The notes below the pieces were generated by a model. That model was not told the DNA's origin. It worked only from the letters and a program-made list of their open reading frames with translations, and made no database searches. A stretch of DNA of 23,738 nt, from NCBI GenBank assembly GCA_038244535.1, contig JBBRTJ010000058.1:1-23738 (forward strand), given 5' to 3'. The position numbers and the translations under genes are program-made. The DNA comes from JBBRTJ01 sp038244535 (GTDB lineage: Bacteria; Actinomycetota; Acidimicrobiia; Acidimicrobiales; Ilumatobacteraceae). Within the stretch, counting starts at the first letter, position 1. Every line of letters begins with the position of its first letter. Shown here piece after piece: positions 1 to 7,919 of the stretch.

Positions 1-1
1 C

Positions 2-1219
2 ACGGCCTTCGAGGGTGACGAGTCGTTCTACGTCAGCCTGTCGAGCGTGAGCGGCGCTGGATACAACAAGAGCAGCGGCTACGCCCAGATCCTCAACGAC
101 GACGTCCAACCAAGGGTGTCGATCGCTGACGCGATCGTGATCGAGGGCAACAGCGGCCCGGTCAGCGAGACCTTCACCATCACGGTCTCGCCGGTCTCGG
201 CCAACCCGATCGTGCTCTCGGCCTACACGAGCGACGGCAGCGCGTTGAACATCGCCGACTACACGGGCGTGCTGAGCACCGTCACGATCCCCGCGGGCCA
301 GTCCAGCACCACGGTCACCGTGCAGGTGGCCAACGACAACCTGGCCGAAGGCACCGAGTACTACTACCTGACCCTCAAGGACTTCGTGGGGGCGACCTAC
401 GTCGACAACCAGGCCTTCGGGGTCATCAACGACGTCGACACGTTCAGTGCCACCGGCAAGGTGCTCGACGGTCAAGGGGTCGGCATCAACGCGGCCACCA
501 TCACCCGCACGGGCAACGGTCTGGCGGCCAGCATCACCACCAGTGCTGTTGACGGCAGCTTCTCGTCCGACAACATGCCCGATGGCACGTACACCATCAC
601 GCCGACGGCTTCCGGCACCACGTTCTTCCCGAACAAGGCCACGGCCAAGATCCTCGGCAAGAACGTGCCGCTGAAGAACTTCATGGGTCTCAGCGGCACG
701 TTCATCCAGGGCACCGTGGTGGACACGACGGGCAAGATCGTGCCCAACGTCCTCATCACCCGCACCGGTGGTGGTCAGCCGACAGCGACGTCGACGACCA
801 ACGCCCTCGGCTACTGGGGCTTCTCGAGCAATCCTGCGGGGACCTACACCCTCACGGCCACCGCGACCGGGTTCAGCTTCAACCCGGCGCCACTCACGGT
901 CGTGCTCGGTGGAACCTCCTCGCAGAACAACCTGTTCCTGGCCCTGAAGGCGCCGTTCATCACCGGTCGGGTCGTCACTCCTGGCGGCGTTGGCATCGCC
1001 GGCGTCACCGTGACCCGCACCGGCGCCGGGCAACCGACACTCGTCGCCACCACGAACGCGGCCGGCTACTTCGGCTTCTCGAACGTGGTCGCCACCGCCG
1101 GCGGCCTGACCTACACCCTGACGCCGACCAAGACCGCTCTCACCTTTGCCCCGGTGAGCCGCACGGCCCTGGTCTCGACCACGGTCAACGCCACCGGCGT
1201 CGACTTCGTCGGGTCGTGA
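2..1219 (+). CDS. Calx-beta and carboxypeptidase-regulatory-repeat surface protein, 5' partial
   Basis: The reading frame is open to the left edge, so the gene starts upstream of the window; about 405 residues are visible. The first ~33 residues (FEGDESFYVSLS..., ending in ILNDD) are the end of one Calx-beta repeat. A complete second Calx-beta repeat follows (VSIADAIVIEGNSG ... TEYYYLTLKDF ... VINDVDT). Three repeats of the carboxypeptidase-regulatory-like (SdrD B-like) fold come next, each opening with a G-x-V core and an 'ITRTG' or 'VTRTG' strand (FSATGKVLDG, FIQGTVVDTTG, FITGRVVTPGG). Calx-beta domains bind calcium in adhesins and exchangers, so an exported adhesive or structural protein is the likely role. 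No LPXTG or membrane anchor is seen at the C-terminus, which ends directly after the last repeat. The enzymatic part, if any, lies outside the window. Confidence 0.85.
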   Translation, partial: TAFEGDESFYVSLSSVSGAGYNKSSGYAQILNDDVQPRVSIADAIVIEGNSGPVSETFTITVSPVSANPIVLSAYTSDGSALNIADYTGVLSTVTIPAGQSSTTVTVQVANDNLAEGTEYYYLTLKDFVGATYVDNQAFGVINDVDTFSATGKVLDGQGVGINAATITRTGNGLAASITTSAVDGSFSSDNMPDGTYTITPTASGTTFFPNKATAKILGKNVPLKNFMGLSGTFIQGTVVDTTGKIVPNVLITRTGGGQPTATSTTNALGYWGFSSNPAGTYTLTATATGFSFNPAPLTVVLGGTSSQNNLFLALKAPFITGRVVTPGGVGIAGVTVTRTGAGQPTLVATTNAAGYFGFSNVVATAGGLTYTLTPTKTALTFAPVSRTALVSTTVNATGVDFVGS

Positions 1220-1226
1220 GCTGATG

Positions 1227-1269
1227 GGTACGGCCCGGGCAGCGCATCTCGCACTGCCCGGGCCGTACC
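1227..1269. terminator. Bidirectional hairpin terminator between convergent genes
   Basis: A perfect 16-bp inverted repeat (arms 1227-1242 and 1254-1269, 11-nt loop) fills the gap between the Calx-beta gene ending at 1219 and the acyl-CoA synthetase ending at 1273. There is no T-tract, as is usual for high-GC actinobacterial terminators. Its symmetry suits termination from both sides. Confidence 0.8.
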
Positions 1270-1272
1270 GCG

Positions 1273-2793
1273 TCAGGGGGCCAGGTGGTTGTTTCGGAGC
1301 TCGTTCTTCAGGACCTTGCCGGTGCCGCTGCGGGGGAGGGCGGCGACGAACACGATGTCCTTGGGCGCCTTGAAGCGGGCGAGGTGGGCGTGCACGTGGT
1401 CGATCAGGTCGGCGGCACTCGTGCCGGCGTGGCCGGCCCGCAGCACGATGAAGGCGCGGGGGACCTCACCCCAGCGGTCGTCGGGGCGGCCGACGACGGC
1501 GACGTCGAGCACCGCGGGGTGGTCGGCCAGCACCTTTTCGACCTCGACCGAGGAGATGTTCTCGCCGCCGCTGATGATGAGGTCCTTCTTGCGATCGACG
1601 ATCGTGAGGTAGCCGTCGGGATCGACCGTGGCGATGTCCTCGGTGTGCAGGACGCCACCGGCCAGCGCGGCGGTGGTCTCGGCGGGCCGGTTCCAGTAGC
1701 CGGCCATCACGTGGTTCGACCGCACGCACACCTCGCCCGGAGTGGAGCCGTCCCACGGCACCTCGTCGCCGTCATCGCTCAGCACTCGCAGGTCGACGCC
1801 GACGATGGGCAGTCCGGTGGTCGACCGTCGGCGCACGTCTCGAGGATCGCCGGGCTTGTCGAGCGCCTTGGTCAGCTGCGGTGAGGCCTCGGTCATGCCG
1901 TAGCCGCAGATGCACTCGCAGCCGAAGCGACGCTCGACCTCGCTGACGACCGATGGGGCGACAGGGGCGCCACCGATCGAGATCTGCACCAGGCTCGACA
2001 GGTCCCGATGGGCGAGGCTCGGGTCGTTGAGCAGCGCGGTGACCATCGCCGGCACGAGGTAGAGACGGGTCACCCGCTCGGCCTCGACGAGCCGCAGCAC
2101 CTCGGCCGAATCGAAGCGGGGCAGCATCACGTGCACGCCGCCCAGCACCGTCAGGTAGTGCGGGGTGCCCCAACCGTTGACGTGGAACAGCGGGATCGTG
2201 TGGAGCACCACGTCGTGACCCGTGATGCCCAGCGTGAGGGCCGAGTGCACCGCGTGCAGGTAGAGCCCCCGATGGGTCAGGAGCACGCCCTTGGGGTTGC
2301 CGGTCGAACCGCTCGTGTAGAAGAGCTCGGCGGCGGCGCGTTCGTCGACATCAGGGGTGAGGAGCTCGGCCGGCCGGCGGGCGAGTGCGGCTTCGTAGTC
2401 GGCATCGAGCACGATCGTCGGACACGGCGCCTGCGGATCAGGCTGATCGGGATGGCGGAACAGCGCGACGGCGCCGGCGTCGGAGAGCACGAATCGGTGT
2501 TCGGCGGCGACGTTGCGGATGTTGAGCGGTAGCAGCACGGCACCGGCCAGCAGCACGCCGTAGTACGCCTCGAGCAGCTCGTGGGTGTTCCCGCACAGCC
2601 ACGCCACTCGATCGCCGGGTTGCACGCCGTGCTCGTCGATCAGGAGCCGGCCGAGGCGATGCGCCCGCCCAGCGAACTCGGCGTAGGTCCACGTCATGCG
2701 CTCCCCACCGTGCCACTGCACGATGCCGGCGCGATGGGCGAACAGCCGTCGGGCGCGTTCGAGGAAGTCGAGGGGCGTGAGCGCGACCTCCAT
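1273..2793 (-). CDS. Acyl-CoA synthetase (AMP-forming, FadD-like)
   Basis: This 506-residue class I adenylate-forming enzyme activates a carboxylic acid as acyl-AMP and transfers it to CoA. Visible motifs are the phosphate-binding YTSGSTGNPKG (159-169), YGMTE (298-302), the TED motif (384-386), the hinge/A8 region DRKKDLIISGGENI (400-413) and the C-terminal catalytic lysine in GTGKVLK (K493). Length and motif set match medium/long-chain fatty acyl-CoA ligases; the acyl substrate cannot be read from sequence. No signal peptide or membrane segment is seen, so it is cytoplasmic. The ATG at 2793 lies 3 nt after the stop of the upstream GDPD gene, and a GAGGG lies about 8 nt before it, inside the GDPD 3' end. 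The two are very probably cotranscribed and may link release and reactivation of lipid-derived fatty acids. Confidence 0.93.
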   Translation of the reverse strand: MEVALTPLDFLERARRLFAHRAGIVQWHGGERMTWTYAEFAGRAHRLGRLLIDEHGVQPGDRVAWLCGNTHELLEAYYGVLLAGAVLLPLNIRNVAAEHRFVLSDAGAVALFRHPDQPDPQAPCPTIVLDADYEAALARRPAELLTPDVDERAAAELFYTSGSTGNPKGVLLTHRGLYLHAVHSALTLGITGHDVVLHTIPLFHVNGWGTPHYLTVLGGVHVMLPRFDSAEVLRLVEAERVTRLYLVPAMVTALLNDPSLAHRDLSSLVQISIGGAPVAPSVVSEVERRFGCECICGYGMTEASPQLTKALDKPGDPRDVRRRSTTGLPIVGVDLRVLSDDGDEVPWDGSTPGEVCVRSNHVMAGYWNRPAETTAALAGGVLHTEDIATVDPDGYLTIVDRKKDLIISGGENISSVEVEKVLADHPAVLDVAVVGRPDDRWGEVPRAFIVLRAGHAGTSAADLIDHVHAHLARFKAPKDIVFVAALPRSGTGKVLKNELRNNHLAP

Positions 2794-2796
2794 CGA

Positions 2797-3567
2797 TCAG
2801 CCCTCGGGCCACTGCCCGCGGCGCACGAGCACGTCGCGCAGCACGTCGGGCCGGTCGGTCATGATCCCGTCGACGCCGAGATCGAGCAGCCGCTCCATCT
2901 CGGCCGGGTCGTCGATCGTCCAGACATGGACCACGACGTTTCGGGCGTGCGCGGCATCGATGAATCGTCGGGTGGTGACGGTGATCGGCCCGTACTTGAT
3001 CGGGACCTGGACCGCTGGGATCCGAGACGGTCTCCATGCGGGGAGGTGGAGCCAGGCCGCGAGGCGCAGCGCGCCGATGCCGATCGGACCCTTTGACGAG
3101 CAGAGCCGGGGCCCGACGAGGCGGCGGATCGTGCGGAGCCGCCGGTCGGAGAAGGCCGCCACGAGCACCCGGTCGACGGCGCCGGCATCACGCAGCACCT
3201 CCGCAAGCGGTGCGATGGCCGAGGTGTGCTTGATGTCGATGTTCCAGCGGGCGGTCGGGAACGCCTCCAGGACCTCGGCCAGCGTGGGTATCGGTTCGCG
3301 GCCGCCGACGCGGGCACGGCTCACCTCGGCCCACGTCATGTCCTCGATCACCCCGGTGCGGTCGGTGACGCGGTCGAGCTCGCTGTCATGGAAGGCGACG
3401 AGCACGCCGTCGCGGGTGGCGTGGACGTCGGTCTCGAGGTAGCGGAAGCCATGGGCGATGGAGTCGGCGAATGCCGCCTTGGTGTTCTCGACGCCGCCGT
3501 GCGACCCGCCGCGATGGGCGAAGGCGATCGGTCCGGCGTGGTCGAGGAAGGGGAACCGGCTGGCCAT
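2797..3567 (-). CDS. Glycerophosphodiester phosphodiesterase (GDPD)
   Basis: This 256-residue protein has the full GDPD signature: AHRGG (H18, R19), GGVENT (E27, N28), LETDVH (E45, D47, H49) and FHD (H60, D61). The TIM-barrel end carries DGIMTDRPD. The family hydrolyses glycerophosphodiesters such as glycerophosphocholine to glycerol-3-phosphate and an alcohol, using a divalent metal. There is no signal peptide, so it resembles cytoplasmic UgpQ-type rather than periplasmic GlpQ-type enzymes. It is the first gene of a two-gene unit with the acyl-CoA synthetase. The ATG at 3567 is preceded on its own strand by GATACT seven nt upstream and no Shine-Dalgarno is visible, so a leaderless transcript is likely. 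Confidence 0.93.
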   Translation of the reverse strand: MASRFPFLDHAGPIAFAHRGGSHGGVENTKAAFADSIAHGFRYLETDVHATRDGVLVAFHDSELDRVTDRTGVIEDMTWAEVSRARVGGREPIPTLAEVLEAFPTARWNIDIKHTSAIAPLAEVLRDAGAVDRVLVAAFSDRRLRTIRRLVGPRLCSSKGPIGIGALRLAAWLHLPAWRPSRIPAVQVPIKYGPITVTTRRFIDAAHARNVVVHVWTIDDPAEMERLLDLGVDGIMTDRPDVLRDVLVRRGQWPEG

Positions 3568-3574
3568 GGCCGCC

Positions 3575-3582
3575 AGTATCGT
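3575..3582. promoter_or_regulatory. Overlapping divergent -10 hexamers
   Basis: Only 23 bp separate the ATGs of GDPD (minus) and aldehyde dehydrogenase (plus). On the plus strand TATCGT (3577-3582) lies 8 nt before ATG 3591. On the minus strand GATACT (3580-3575) lies 7 nt before ATG 3567. The two hexamers share four base pairs, so the two promoters should be mutually exclusive and their transcripts leaderless. Inferred from sequence only. Confidence 0.45.
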
Positions 3583-3590
3583 CCGCAGCC

Positions 3591-5018
3591 ATGGCCGACA
3601 CCCGTGCTCTTCCCCTAGCCGGCGAGCGATTCAGGGGAGGTCCGACGTTCGAGATCCGCTCGCCGTACGACGCCTCGGTGCTCGCGGCTGTCCCTGCGTG
3701 CACCGCCAATGATGTGGACCGAGCGGTAGCGGTAGCACTGGCCGCGCACCGAGCCGGCCCGCTGCCGGCGTGGCGGCGGGCCGAGATCCTCGACCGAGCC
3801 GCCGTGGCCATCCTGGCCCGCAAGGAGGAGCTGGCTCAGATCATCTCGGCCGAAGCGGCCAAGCCGATCCTCACCGCCCGTGCCGAGGCCGAGCGCGCCG
3901 CCAGCACGTTTCAGTTCGCCGCCGCCGAGGCACGCACCCTGGTGGGCGACGTGGTTCCCCTCGACGCCTCTGCCGCGGGTGAGGGCAAGCTGGGCTTCAC
4001 GCTGCGGGTGCCGATCGGCGTGGTCGGGGCCATCGCCCCGTTCAACTTCCCCCTGAACCTCGTGGCCCACAAGCTGGCGCCGGCGATCGCCGCCGGTTGT
4101 CCCGTGGTGCTGAAGCCGGCTTCCCAGACCCCGCTGTCGGCCATCGCGCTGGCCGAGATCCTCATCGACGAGTGTGGGTTGCCGGCCGAGCAGCTCCACG
4201 TGGTCACCGGTGGGGGTGGCACCGTCGGCAACGCGCTGGTCGATCATCCCGACATCGCCCTGATCACCTTCACGGGATCGCCTGAGGTCGGGTGGGCCAT
4301 CCGGGCTCGCGCACCGCGCAAGCGGGTCGGACTCGAGCTGGGCAACAACGCCCCTGTCATCATCGAACCCGACGGCGACTGGCAGGCCGCCGCCGACAAG
4401 ATCCGGGTCGCCGGCTACAGCCATGCCGGGCAGAGCTGCATCAGCACGCAGCGCGTGTACGTGCACGCCGACATCGCCACTGCCTTCGCTGAGCGGCTCG
4501 CCACCAACGTGGCCACCCTGGTGGTCGGCGATCCCGGCGACGACGCCACCGAGGTGTCGTCGCTCATCTCGACGGGTGAACGAGACCGGGTGACCGCCTG
4601 GATCGGCGAGGCCGTGGCCGGGGGCGCGCGAGTGCTGGTGGGCGGCGACCTCGACGCCCACGGCGTCCTACGCCCCACCCTGCTGGCCGACGTGCAGCCC
4701 GACATGAAGGTGTGCGCCAAAGAGGTGTTCGGCCCCGTGGTCGGCATCGCTGCGTACACAGAACTCGCCGAGGCGCTGCGTCTCGCCAACGACACCGAGT
4801 ACGGCCTGCAGGCCGCCATCTTCACCACGAACCTGCACACGGCGATGAAGGCGGCCCGCACCCTTGACTTCGGCGGGGTGATCGTCAACGAGGTGCCCAC
4901 CTGGCGAGCCGACCAGCAGCCCTACGGCGGGGTGCGCGACAGCGGCAACACGCGCGAAGGCCCGCATTACGCGGTGCGCGAGATGACGGAGCAGCGCCTC
5001 ATCGTCATCAACGCCTGA
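3591..5018 (+). CDS. NAD(P)-dependent aldehyde dehydrogenase
   Basis: This 475-residue member of the ALDH superfamily oxidises an aldehyde to the acid. Visible motifs are the catalytic cysteine in GQSCIS (C283), the general base in GLELGN (E249), the oxyanion asparagine in FNFP (N152), the cofactor lysine in VLKPAS (K175), FTGSPEVG (228-234), and KEVFGPVVG followed by the C-terminal PYGGVRDSG. The usual ELGG is replaced by ELGN-N, a variant I associate with non-classical ALDH subfamilies, so the substrate is open. The frame extends upstream into the GDPD gene, but homology starts at MADTRALPLAG, so I chose ATG 3591. A TATCGT hexamer sits 8 nt upstream. It is convergent with the next gene, with 4 bp between the stops. 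Confidence 0.94.
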   Translation: MADTRALPLAGERFRGGPTFEIRSPYDASVLAAVPACTANDVDRAVAVALAAHRAGPLPAWRRAEILDRAAVAILARKEELAQIISAEAAKPILTARAEAERAASTFQFAAAEARTLVGDVVPLDASAAGEGKLGFTLRVPIGVVGAIAPFNFPLNLVAHKLAPAIAAGCPVVLKPASQTPLSAIALAEILIDECGLPAEQLHVVTGGGGTVGNALVDHPDIALITFTGSPEVGWAIRARAPRKRVGLELGNNAPVIIEPDGDWQAAADKIRVAGYSHAGQSCISTQRVYVHADIATAFAERLATNVATLVVGDPGDDATEVSSLISTGERDRVTAWIGEAVAGGARVLVGGDLDAHGVLRPTLLADVQPDMKVCAKEVFGPVVGIAAYTELAEALRLANDTEYGLQAAIFTTNLHTAMKAARTLDFGGVIVNEVPTWRADQQPYGGVRDSGNTREGPHYAVREMTEQRLIVINA

Positions 5019-5022
5019 CTGT

Positions 5023-6570
5023 TCAGATGATGCGGCTCTGGCCGTGGCCGACCCAGTACTCGTCCTTGAGCAGGCGCTTGTACAGCTTGCCGGTCGGGTG
5101 ACGGGGGAGCTCCGGGCGGAAGTCGATGCTGCGGGGGCACTTCACGTCGGCCAACTGGGTTCGGCAGTACGCGATGAGCTCGTGCTCCAGCTCGGGGCCG
5201 GCCTCGTCCATCGAGACGGGCTGCACGACTGCCTTCACTTCTTCGCCGAAGTCGGCGTTGGGCACACCGAAGATGGCGACGTCGACGACCTTGGGGTGCA
5301 TGGCCAGGACGTTCTCGGCTTCCTGCGGATAGATGTTCACCCCGCCCGAGATGATCATGAAGGCCTTGCGATCGGTGAGGAAGAGATACTCGTCGGCGTC
5401 GAGATAGCCGACGTCACCGAGCGTTGACCAGCCCTTGGAGTTGCGCGATCCCGAGGTCTTGCCGGGGTCGTTGTGGTATTCGAAGGAGCCGCCACCCTCG
5501 AAGTAGATGGTGCCCGGTTCTCCTTGTCGCAGCTCGGTCTCGCCGTCCTCATCGAGGACGTGCACCTTGCCCGACACCGCGGTGCCGACAGTGCCCGGGT
5601 GGGCAAGCCACTGCTCGGAGTTGCAGTACACGAACCCATTGCCCTCCGTGCCGGCGTAGTACTCGTGGATGATCGGGCCCCACCACTCGATCATCTGCCG
5701 CTTGACCTCGACCGGGCAGGGCGCCGCGGCGTGGACGCACATGCGCAGAGAGCCGACGTCGTAGCGGGTGCGCACGGCCGGGTCGAGCTTGAGCATGCGG
5801 ATGAACATGGTCGGCACGACCTGCGTGTGGGTGCACTGGTAGCGCTCGAGGAAGGTGAGGAACAGCTCGGGGTCGAAGTGCTCCATCAGTACGCAGGTGC
5901 CCCCGAAGCGCATGACGGTCATGTTGAAGCGCAGCGGAGCCGAGTGGTACAGCGGCGCAGGCGACAGGTAGGTCATCTCGCTTTGGAAGGAAAAGAGGAT
6001 CTGCGTGAGGCCGAGCAGCGCTGGAGCCGCTCCGAGGGCGGCATCTGGGATCGGGCCCTTCACACCCTTTGGTCGGCCTGTGGTGCCGGAGGAGTAGAGC
6101 ATGTCGCCGCCCTCGCGCCGGTCGTCCAGCGGCGTGGCGGGCTGGGCGGCCACCGCCTCCTCATAGCTCTCGTAGCCCTCCACGGTGCCGTCGATCATGA
6201 GACGCAACATGACGTTGGGCGTGTCGGCCACGATCTCGGTGGCCTGGTCGGCCTTGTACGCCGAGGTGATGAAGACCTTGGCGCCACAGTCGTTGATGAT
6301 GTACGTGAGCTCGCCCGAGGTGAGCCGGCTCGACGCCGCGGTGTAGCGGAGCCCCGCGTAGTGAGCACCCCACGCCACCTCGAAGAACCGGGGGTTGTTC
6401 TCCATGCAGAACGCGACGTGGTCGCCGGGCCGCAGGCCCAACGACCAGAACAGCTGGCTCAGGCGGTTGGCGGCGGCGTCGAGCTCGCCGTAGGTGACCA
6501 CCTGGCCCGTCGTGGCCATGATGTAGGCGGGCTTGTCAGGGGTTTCGGCCGCAATGGCGCCAGGGAACAT
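5023..6570 (-). CDS. Acyl-CoA synthetase (AMP-forming), second subfamily
   Basis: This 515-residue adenylate-forming ligase carries MLYSSGTTGRPKG (157-169), AGTEGNG (306-312), GDVGYLD (385-391), the hinge DRKAFMIISGGVNI (400-413) and the C-terminal HPTGKLYKR with the catalytic lysine (K495). The TEG in place of TE(A/S) and the extended C-terminal DEYW resemble the actinobacterial FadD/CaiC-like group acting on carnitine-like, steroid-side-chain or bile-acid-type acids; this assignment is tentative. The frame is open to 6705, but the homologous start is MFPGAIAAETPDKPAY at ATG 6570. TACCTT lies 8 nt before that ATG and there is no Shine-Dalgarno. Only 33 bp separate it from the divergent SirB1-like gene. 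It is distinct from the 1273-2793 ligase, so the window encodes two unrelated acid-activating activities. Confidence 0.92.
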   Translation of the reverse strand: MFPGAIAAETPDKPAYIMATTGQVVTYGELDAAANRLSQLFWSLGLRPGDHVAFCMENNPRFFEVAWGAHYAGLRYTAASSRLTSGELTYIINDCGAKVFITSAYKADQATEIVADTPNVMLRLMIDGTVEGYESYEEAVAAQPATPLDDRREGGDMLYSSGTTGRPKGVKGPIPDAALGAAPALLGLTQILFSFQSEMTYLSPAPLYHSAPLRFNMTVMRFGGTCVLMEHFDPELFLTFLERYQCTHTQVVPTMFIRMLKLDPAVRTRYDVGSLRMCVHAAAPCPVEVKRQMIEWWGPIIHEYYAGTEGNGFVYCNSEQWLAHPGTVGTAVSGKVHVLDEDGETELRQGEPGTIYFEGGGSFEYHNDPGKTSGSRNSKGWSTLGDVGYLDADEYLFLTDRKAFMIISGGVNIYPQEAENVLAMHPKVVDVAIFGVPNADFGEEVKAVVQPVSMDEAGPELEHELIAYCRTQLADVKCPRSIDFRPELPRHPTGKLYKRLLKDEYWVGHGQSRII

Positions 6571-6578
6571 GGCTCGGC

Positions 6579-6597
6579 AAGGTAGTCGGGGTACCGT
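6579..6597. promoter_or_regulatory. Divergent leaderless promoter pair
   Basis: Within the 33-bp divergent gap, TACCTT on the minus strand (6584-6579) is 8 nt before ATG 6570. TACCGT on the plus strand (6592-6597) is 6 nt before GTG 6604. Both fit the actinobacterial TANNNT -10 element, with transcription starting at or next to the start codon. Neither gene has a Shine-Dalgarno. Confidence 0.45.
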
Positions 6598-6603
6598 GCG
6601 CCA

Positions 6604-7281
6604 GTGGACCCGACCCGTCGATTCACCGATCTCGTCCACCGGGCCGACGACGAGATCCCCCTCGACGAGGTGGCGCTGTGCATCGCAGCGGTGGCCCGTG
6701 CGCACGTCGATGTCGATGCCGGGCTGGCCTTGCTCGACGGCCTAGCCGCCAAGGTGGCTGAGCCGACGCTTGACGGGCTTCGGCGCCTGCTCTTCGTCGA
6801 CCAGCGGTTCCGGGGCGACGACGCCACCTACGACGACCCTCGCAACTCGTTCCTCGACGTCGTGCTCGAACGCCGCCGCGGCATCCCGATCTCGTTGTCG
6901 GTCCTCACGATGGAGGTCGGACGGCGCGTCGGCGTGCCGCTGGCCGGCGTGGGGATGCCATCTCACTTCCTGCTGCGCGACAAGGTCGACTCGTCGGTGT
7001 TCGTCGACCCGTTCCACGGCGGGCGCCTCCTCGATGCCCCTGGCTGCCGCCGGCTCCTCGAGTCGCGAGTCGGTGATGGCGTCACCTGGCGCGACGACTA
7101 CCTCGCCCCGGTGCCCCGGCTCGCCATCGTGTGGCGGATGCTCACGAACCTGAAGGCGCACTACCAGCGCATGGATCGCCCCGGTGATCTGGCCTGGGTG
7201 ATGCGCTTGCGGGTGGCGCTGCCGGGTGGCCAGGCGGCCGAGGGGGCCGAGTTCCCCGTCCTGGTCGCCCCGCTCAACTGA
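6604..7281 (+). CDS. SirB1 / transglutaminase-like (Transglut_core2) family protein
   Basis: This 225-residue protein has the family core: DDPRNSFLDVVLERRRGIPISLS, then VGRRVGVPLAGVGMPSHFLLR, then VFVDPFHGGRLL. The family is widespread and related to the transglutaminase fold. The conserved His in PSHFLLR and Asp in VDPF are present, but no catalytic Cys is evident at the usual place, as is common in this family, so an enzymatic role is uncertain. The start is GTG 6604 with TACCGT 6 nt upstream. Family members often carry a C-terminal TPR-like helical part; here the tail after the core is short and ends in VLVAPLN. The flavin-reductase-like gene follows 27 nt downstream on the same strand. 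Confidence 0.88.
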   Translation: MDPTRRFTDLVHRADDEIPLDEVALCIAAVARAHVDVDAGLALLDGLAAKVAEPTLDGLRRLLFVDQRFRGDDATYDDPRNSFLDVVLERRRGIPISLSVLTMEVGRRVGVPLAGVGMPSHFLLRDKVDSSVFVDPFHGGRLLDAPGCRRLLESRVGDGVTWRDDYLAPVPRLAIVWRMLTNLKAHYQRMDRPGDLAWVMRLRVALPGGQAAEGAEFPVLVAPLN

Positions 7282-7308
7282 CCACTGGCAACCGGCGATG
7301 ATGGGCCG

Positions 7309-7890
7309 GTGATCGACCAGACGACGAAGCGCTCGCTCGGCCAGCTCGCCAAAGGCGTTCAGGTGGTCGCCGCGACGCATGGGGGCATCACGCGGGCCTA
7401 CACCTCGCACTGGGTCACACAGGTGAGCTTCGCCGAGCCGATCGTGATGACCTCGGTCTCGACAAAGCACGACACCTACCCGCTCATGGTGGCCAGCGGC
7501 GCCTTCACCGTGTCGATCCTGGCCGGCGACCAGATCGAGGCCGGGCAGTACTTCAGCTACCCAGGCCGCAAGTTCCGCCACCTGGCCACCGAGTTGCTGG
7601 CGGTGAACGAAGCCGGCTACCCGACTGTGCCCGGCTGCATCGCTTGGTTCCACGCCCAGGTCTTCCAGCAGCTGACCATGGAGGATCACGAGCTTCTCTT
7701 CGGCCGAGTCGTGGCTACGGGCACCGGTCGGCTGCGGGAGCCGGCGCTGGTCTACTCGTCCCGGCAGGGCTGGCGGATCGCTGACACCAAGGCCCGCACG
7801 CCCGGAGATTCAATCCGCGATCGTCTCCTTGAACGGCTGGCTGCCGCCGGCTTCGATGCTCCCACTGCCGATGATGAGGATGAGGAGTAG
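7309..7890 (+). CDS. Flavin reductase-like FMN-binding protein
   Basis: This 193-residue protein resembles the flavin reductase (FMN-binding split-barrel) family: a Lys/Gly-rich N-terminus (LAKGVQVVAATHGG), the flavin-contacting stretch TSHWVTQVSFAEPIVMTSVS, then FTVSILAGDQIEAGQYFS and the later domain end HELLFGRVVATGTGR. Members reduce FMN/FAD with NAD(P)H or bind FMN as a component of two-component monooxygenases. The partner is unknown and no monooxygenase lies beside it. The C-terminus is a ~35-residue charged tail ending in DDEDEE. Start GTG 7309; a weaker GATGAT hexamer lies 6 nt upstream and there is no Shine-Dalgarno. It may be cotranscribed with the SirB1-like gene. Confidence 0.85.
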   Translation: MIDQTTKRSLGQLAKGVQVVAATHGGITRAYTSHWVTQVSFAEPIVMTSVSTKHDTYPLMVASGAFTVSILAGDQIEAGQYFSYPGRKFRHLATELLAVNEAGYPTVPGCIAWFHAQVFQQLTMEDHELLFGRVVATGTGRLREPALVYSSRQGWRIADTKARTPGDSIRDRLLERLAAAGFDAPTADDEDEE

Positions 7891-7906
7891 GTCGCGTCAG
7901 GGCGGC

Positions 7907-7912
7907 GATACT
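7907..7912 (+). promoter_or_regulatory. Candidate -10 for the hemolysin-III gene
   Basis: GATACT lies 7 nt before GTG 7920. The same hexamer at the same distance precedes the GDPD start at 3567, which supports a leaderless promoter here. Confidence 0.35.
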
Positions 7913-7919
7913 GGGGGAT

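Noticed and set aside
3471..3590. N-terminal extension of the aldehyde dehydrogenase
   Set aside because: The added residues are Arg/Trp-rich antisense of the GDPD gene. ALDH similarity begins at ATG 3591.
5473..6585. 370-residue open frame on the plus strand
   Set aside because: It is the complement of the second acyl-CoA synthetase, with no recognisable motifs.
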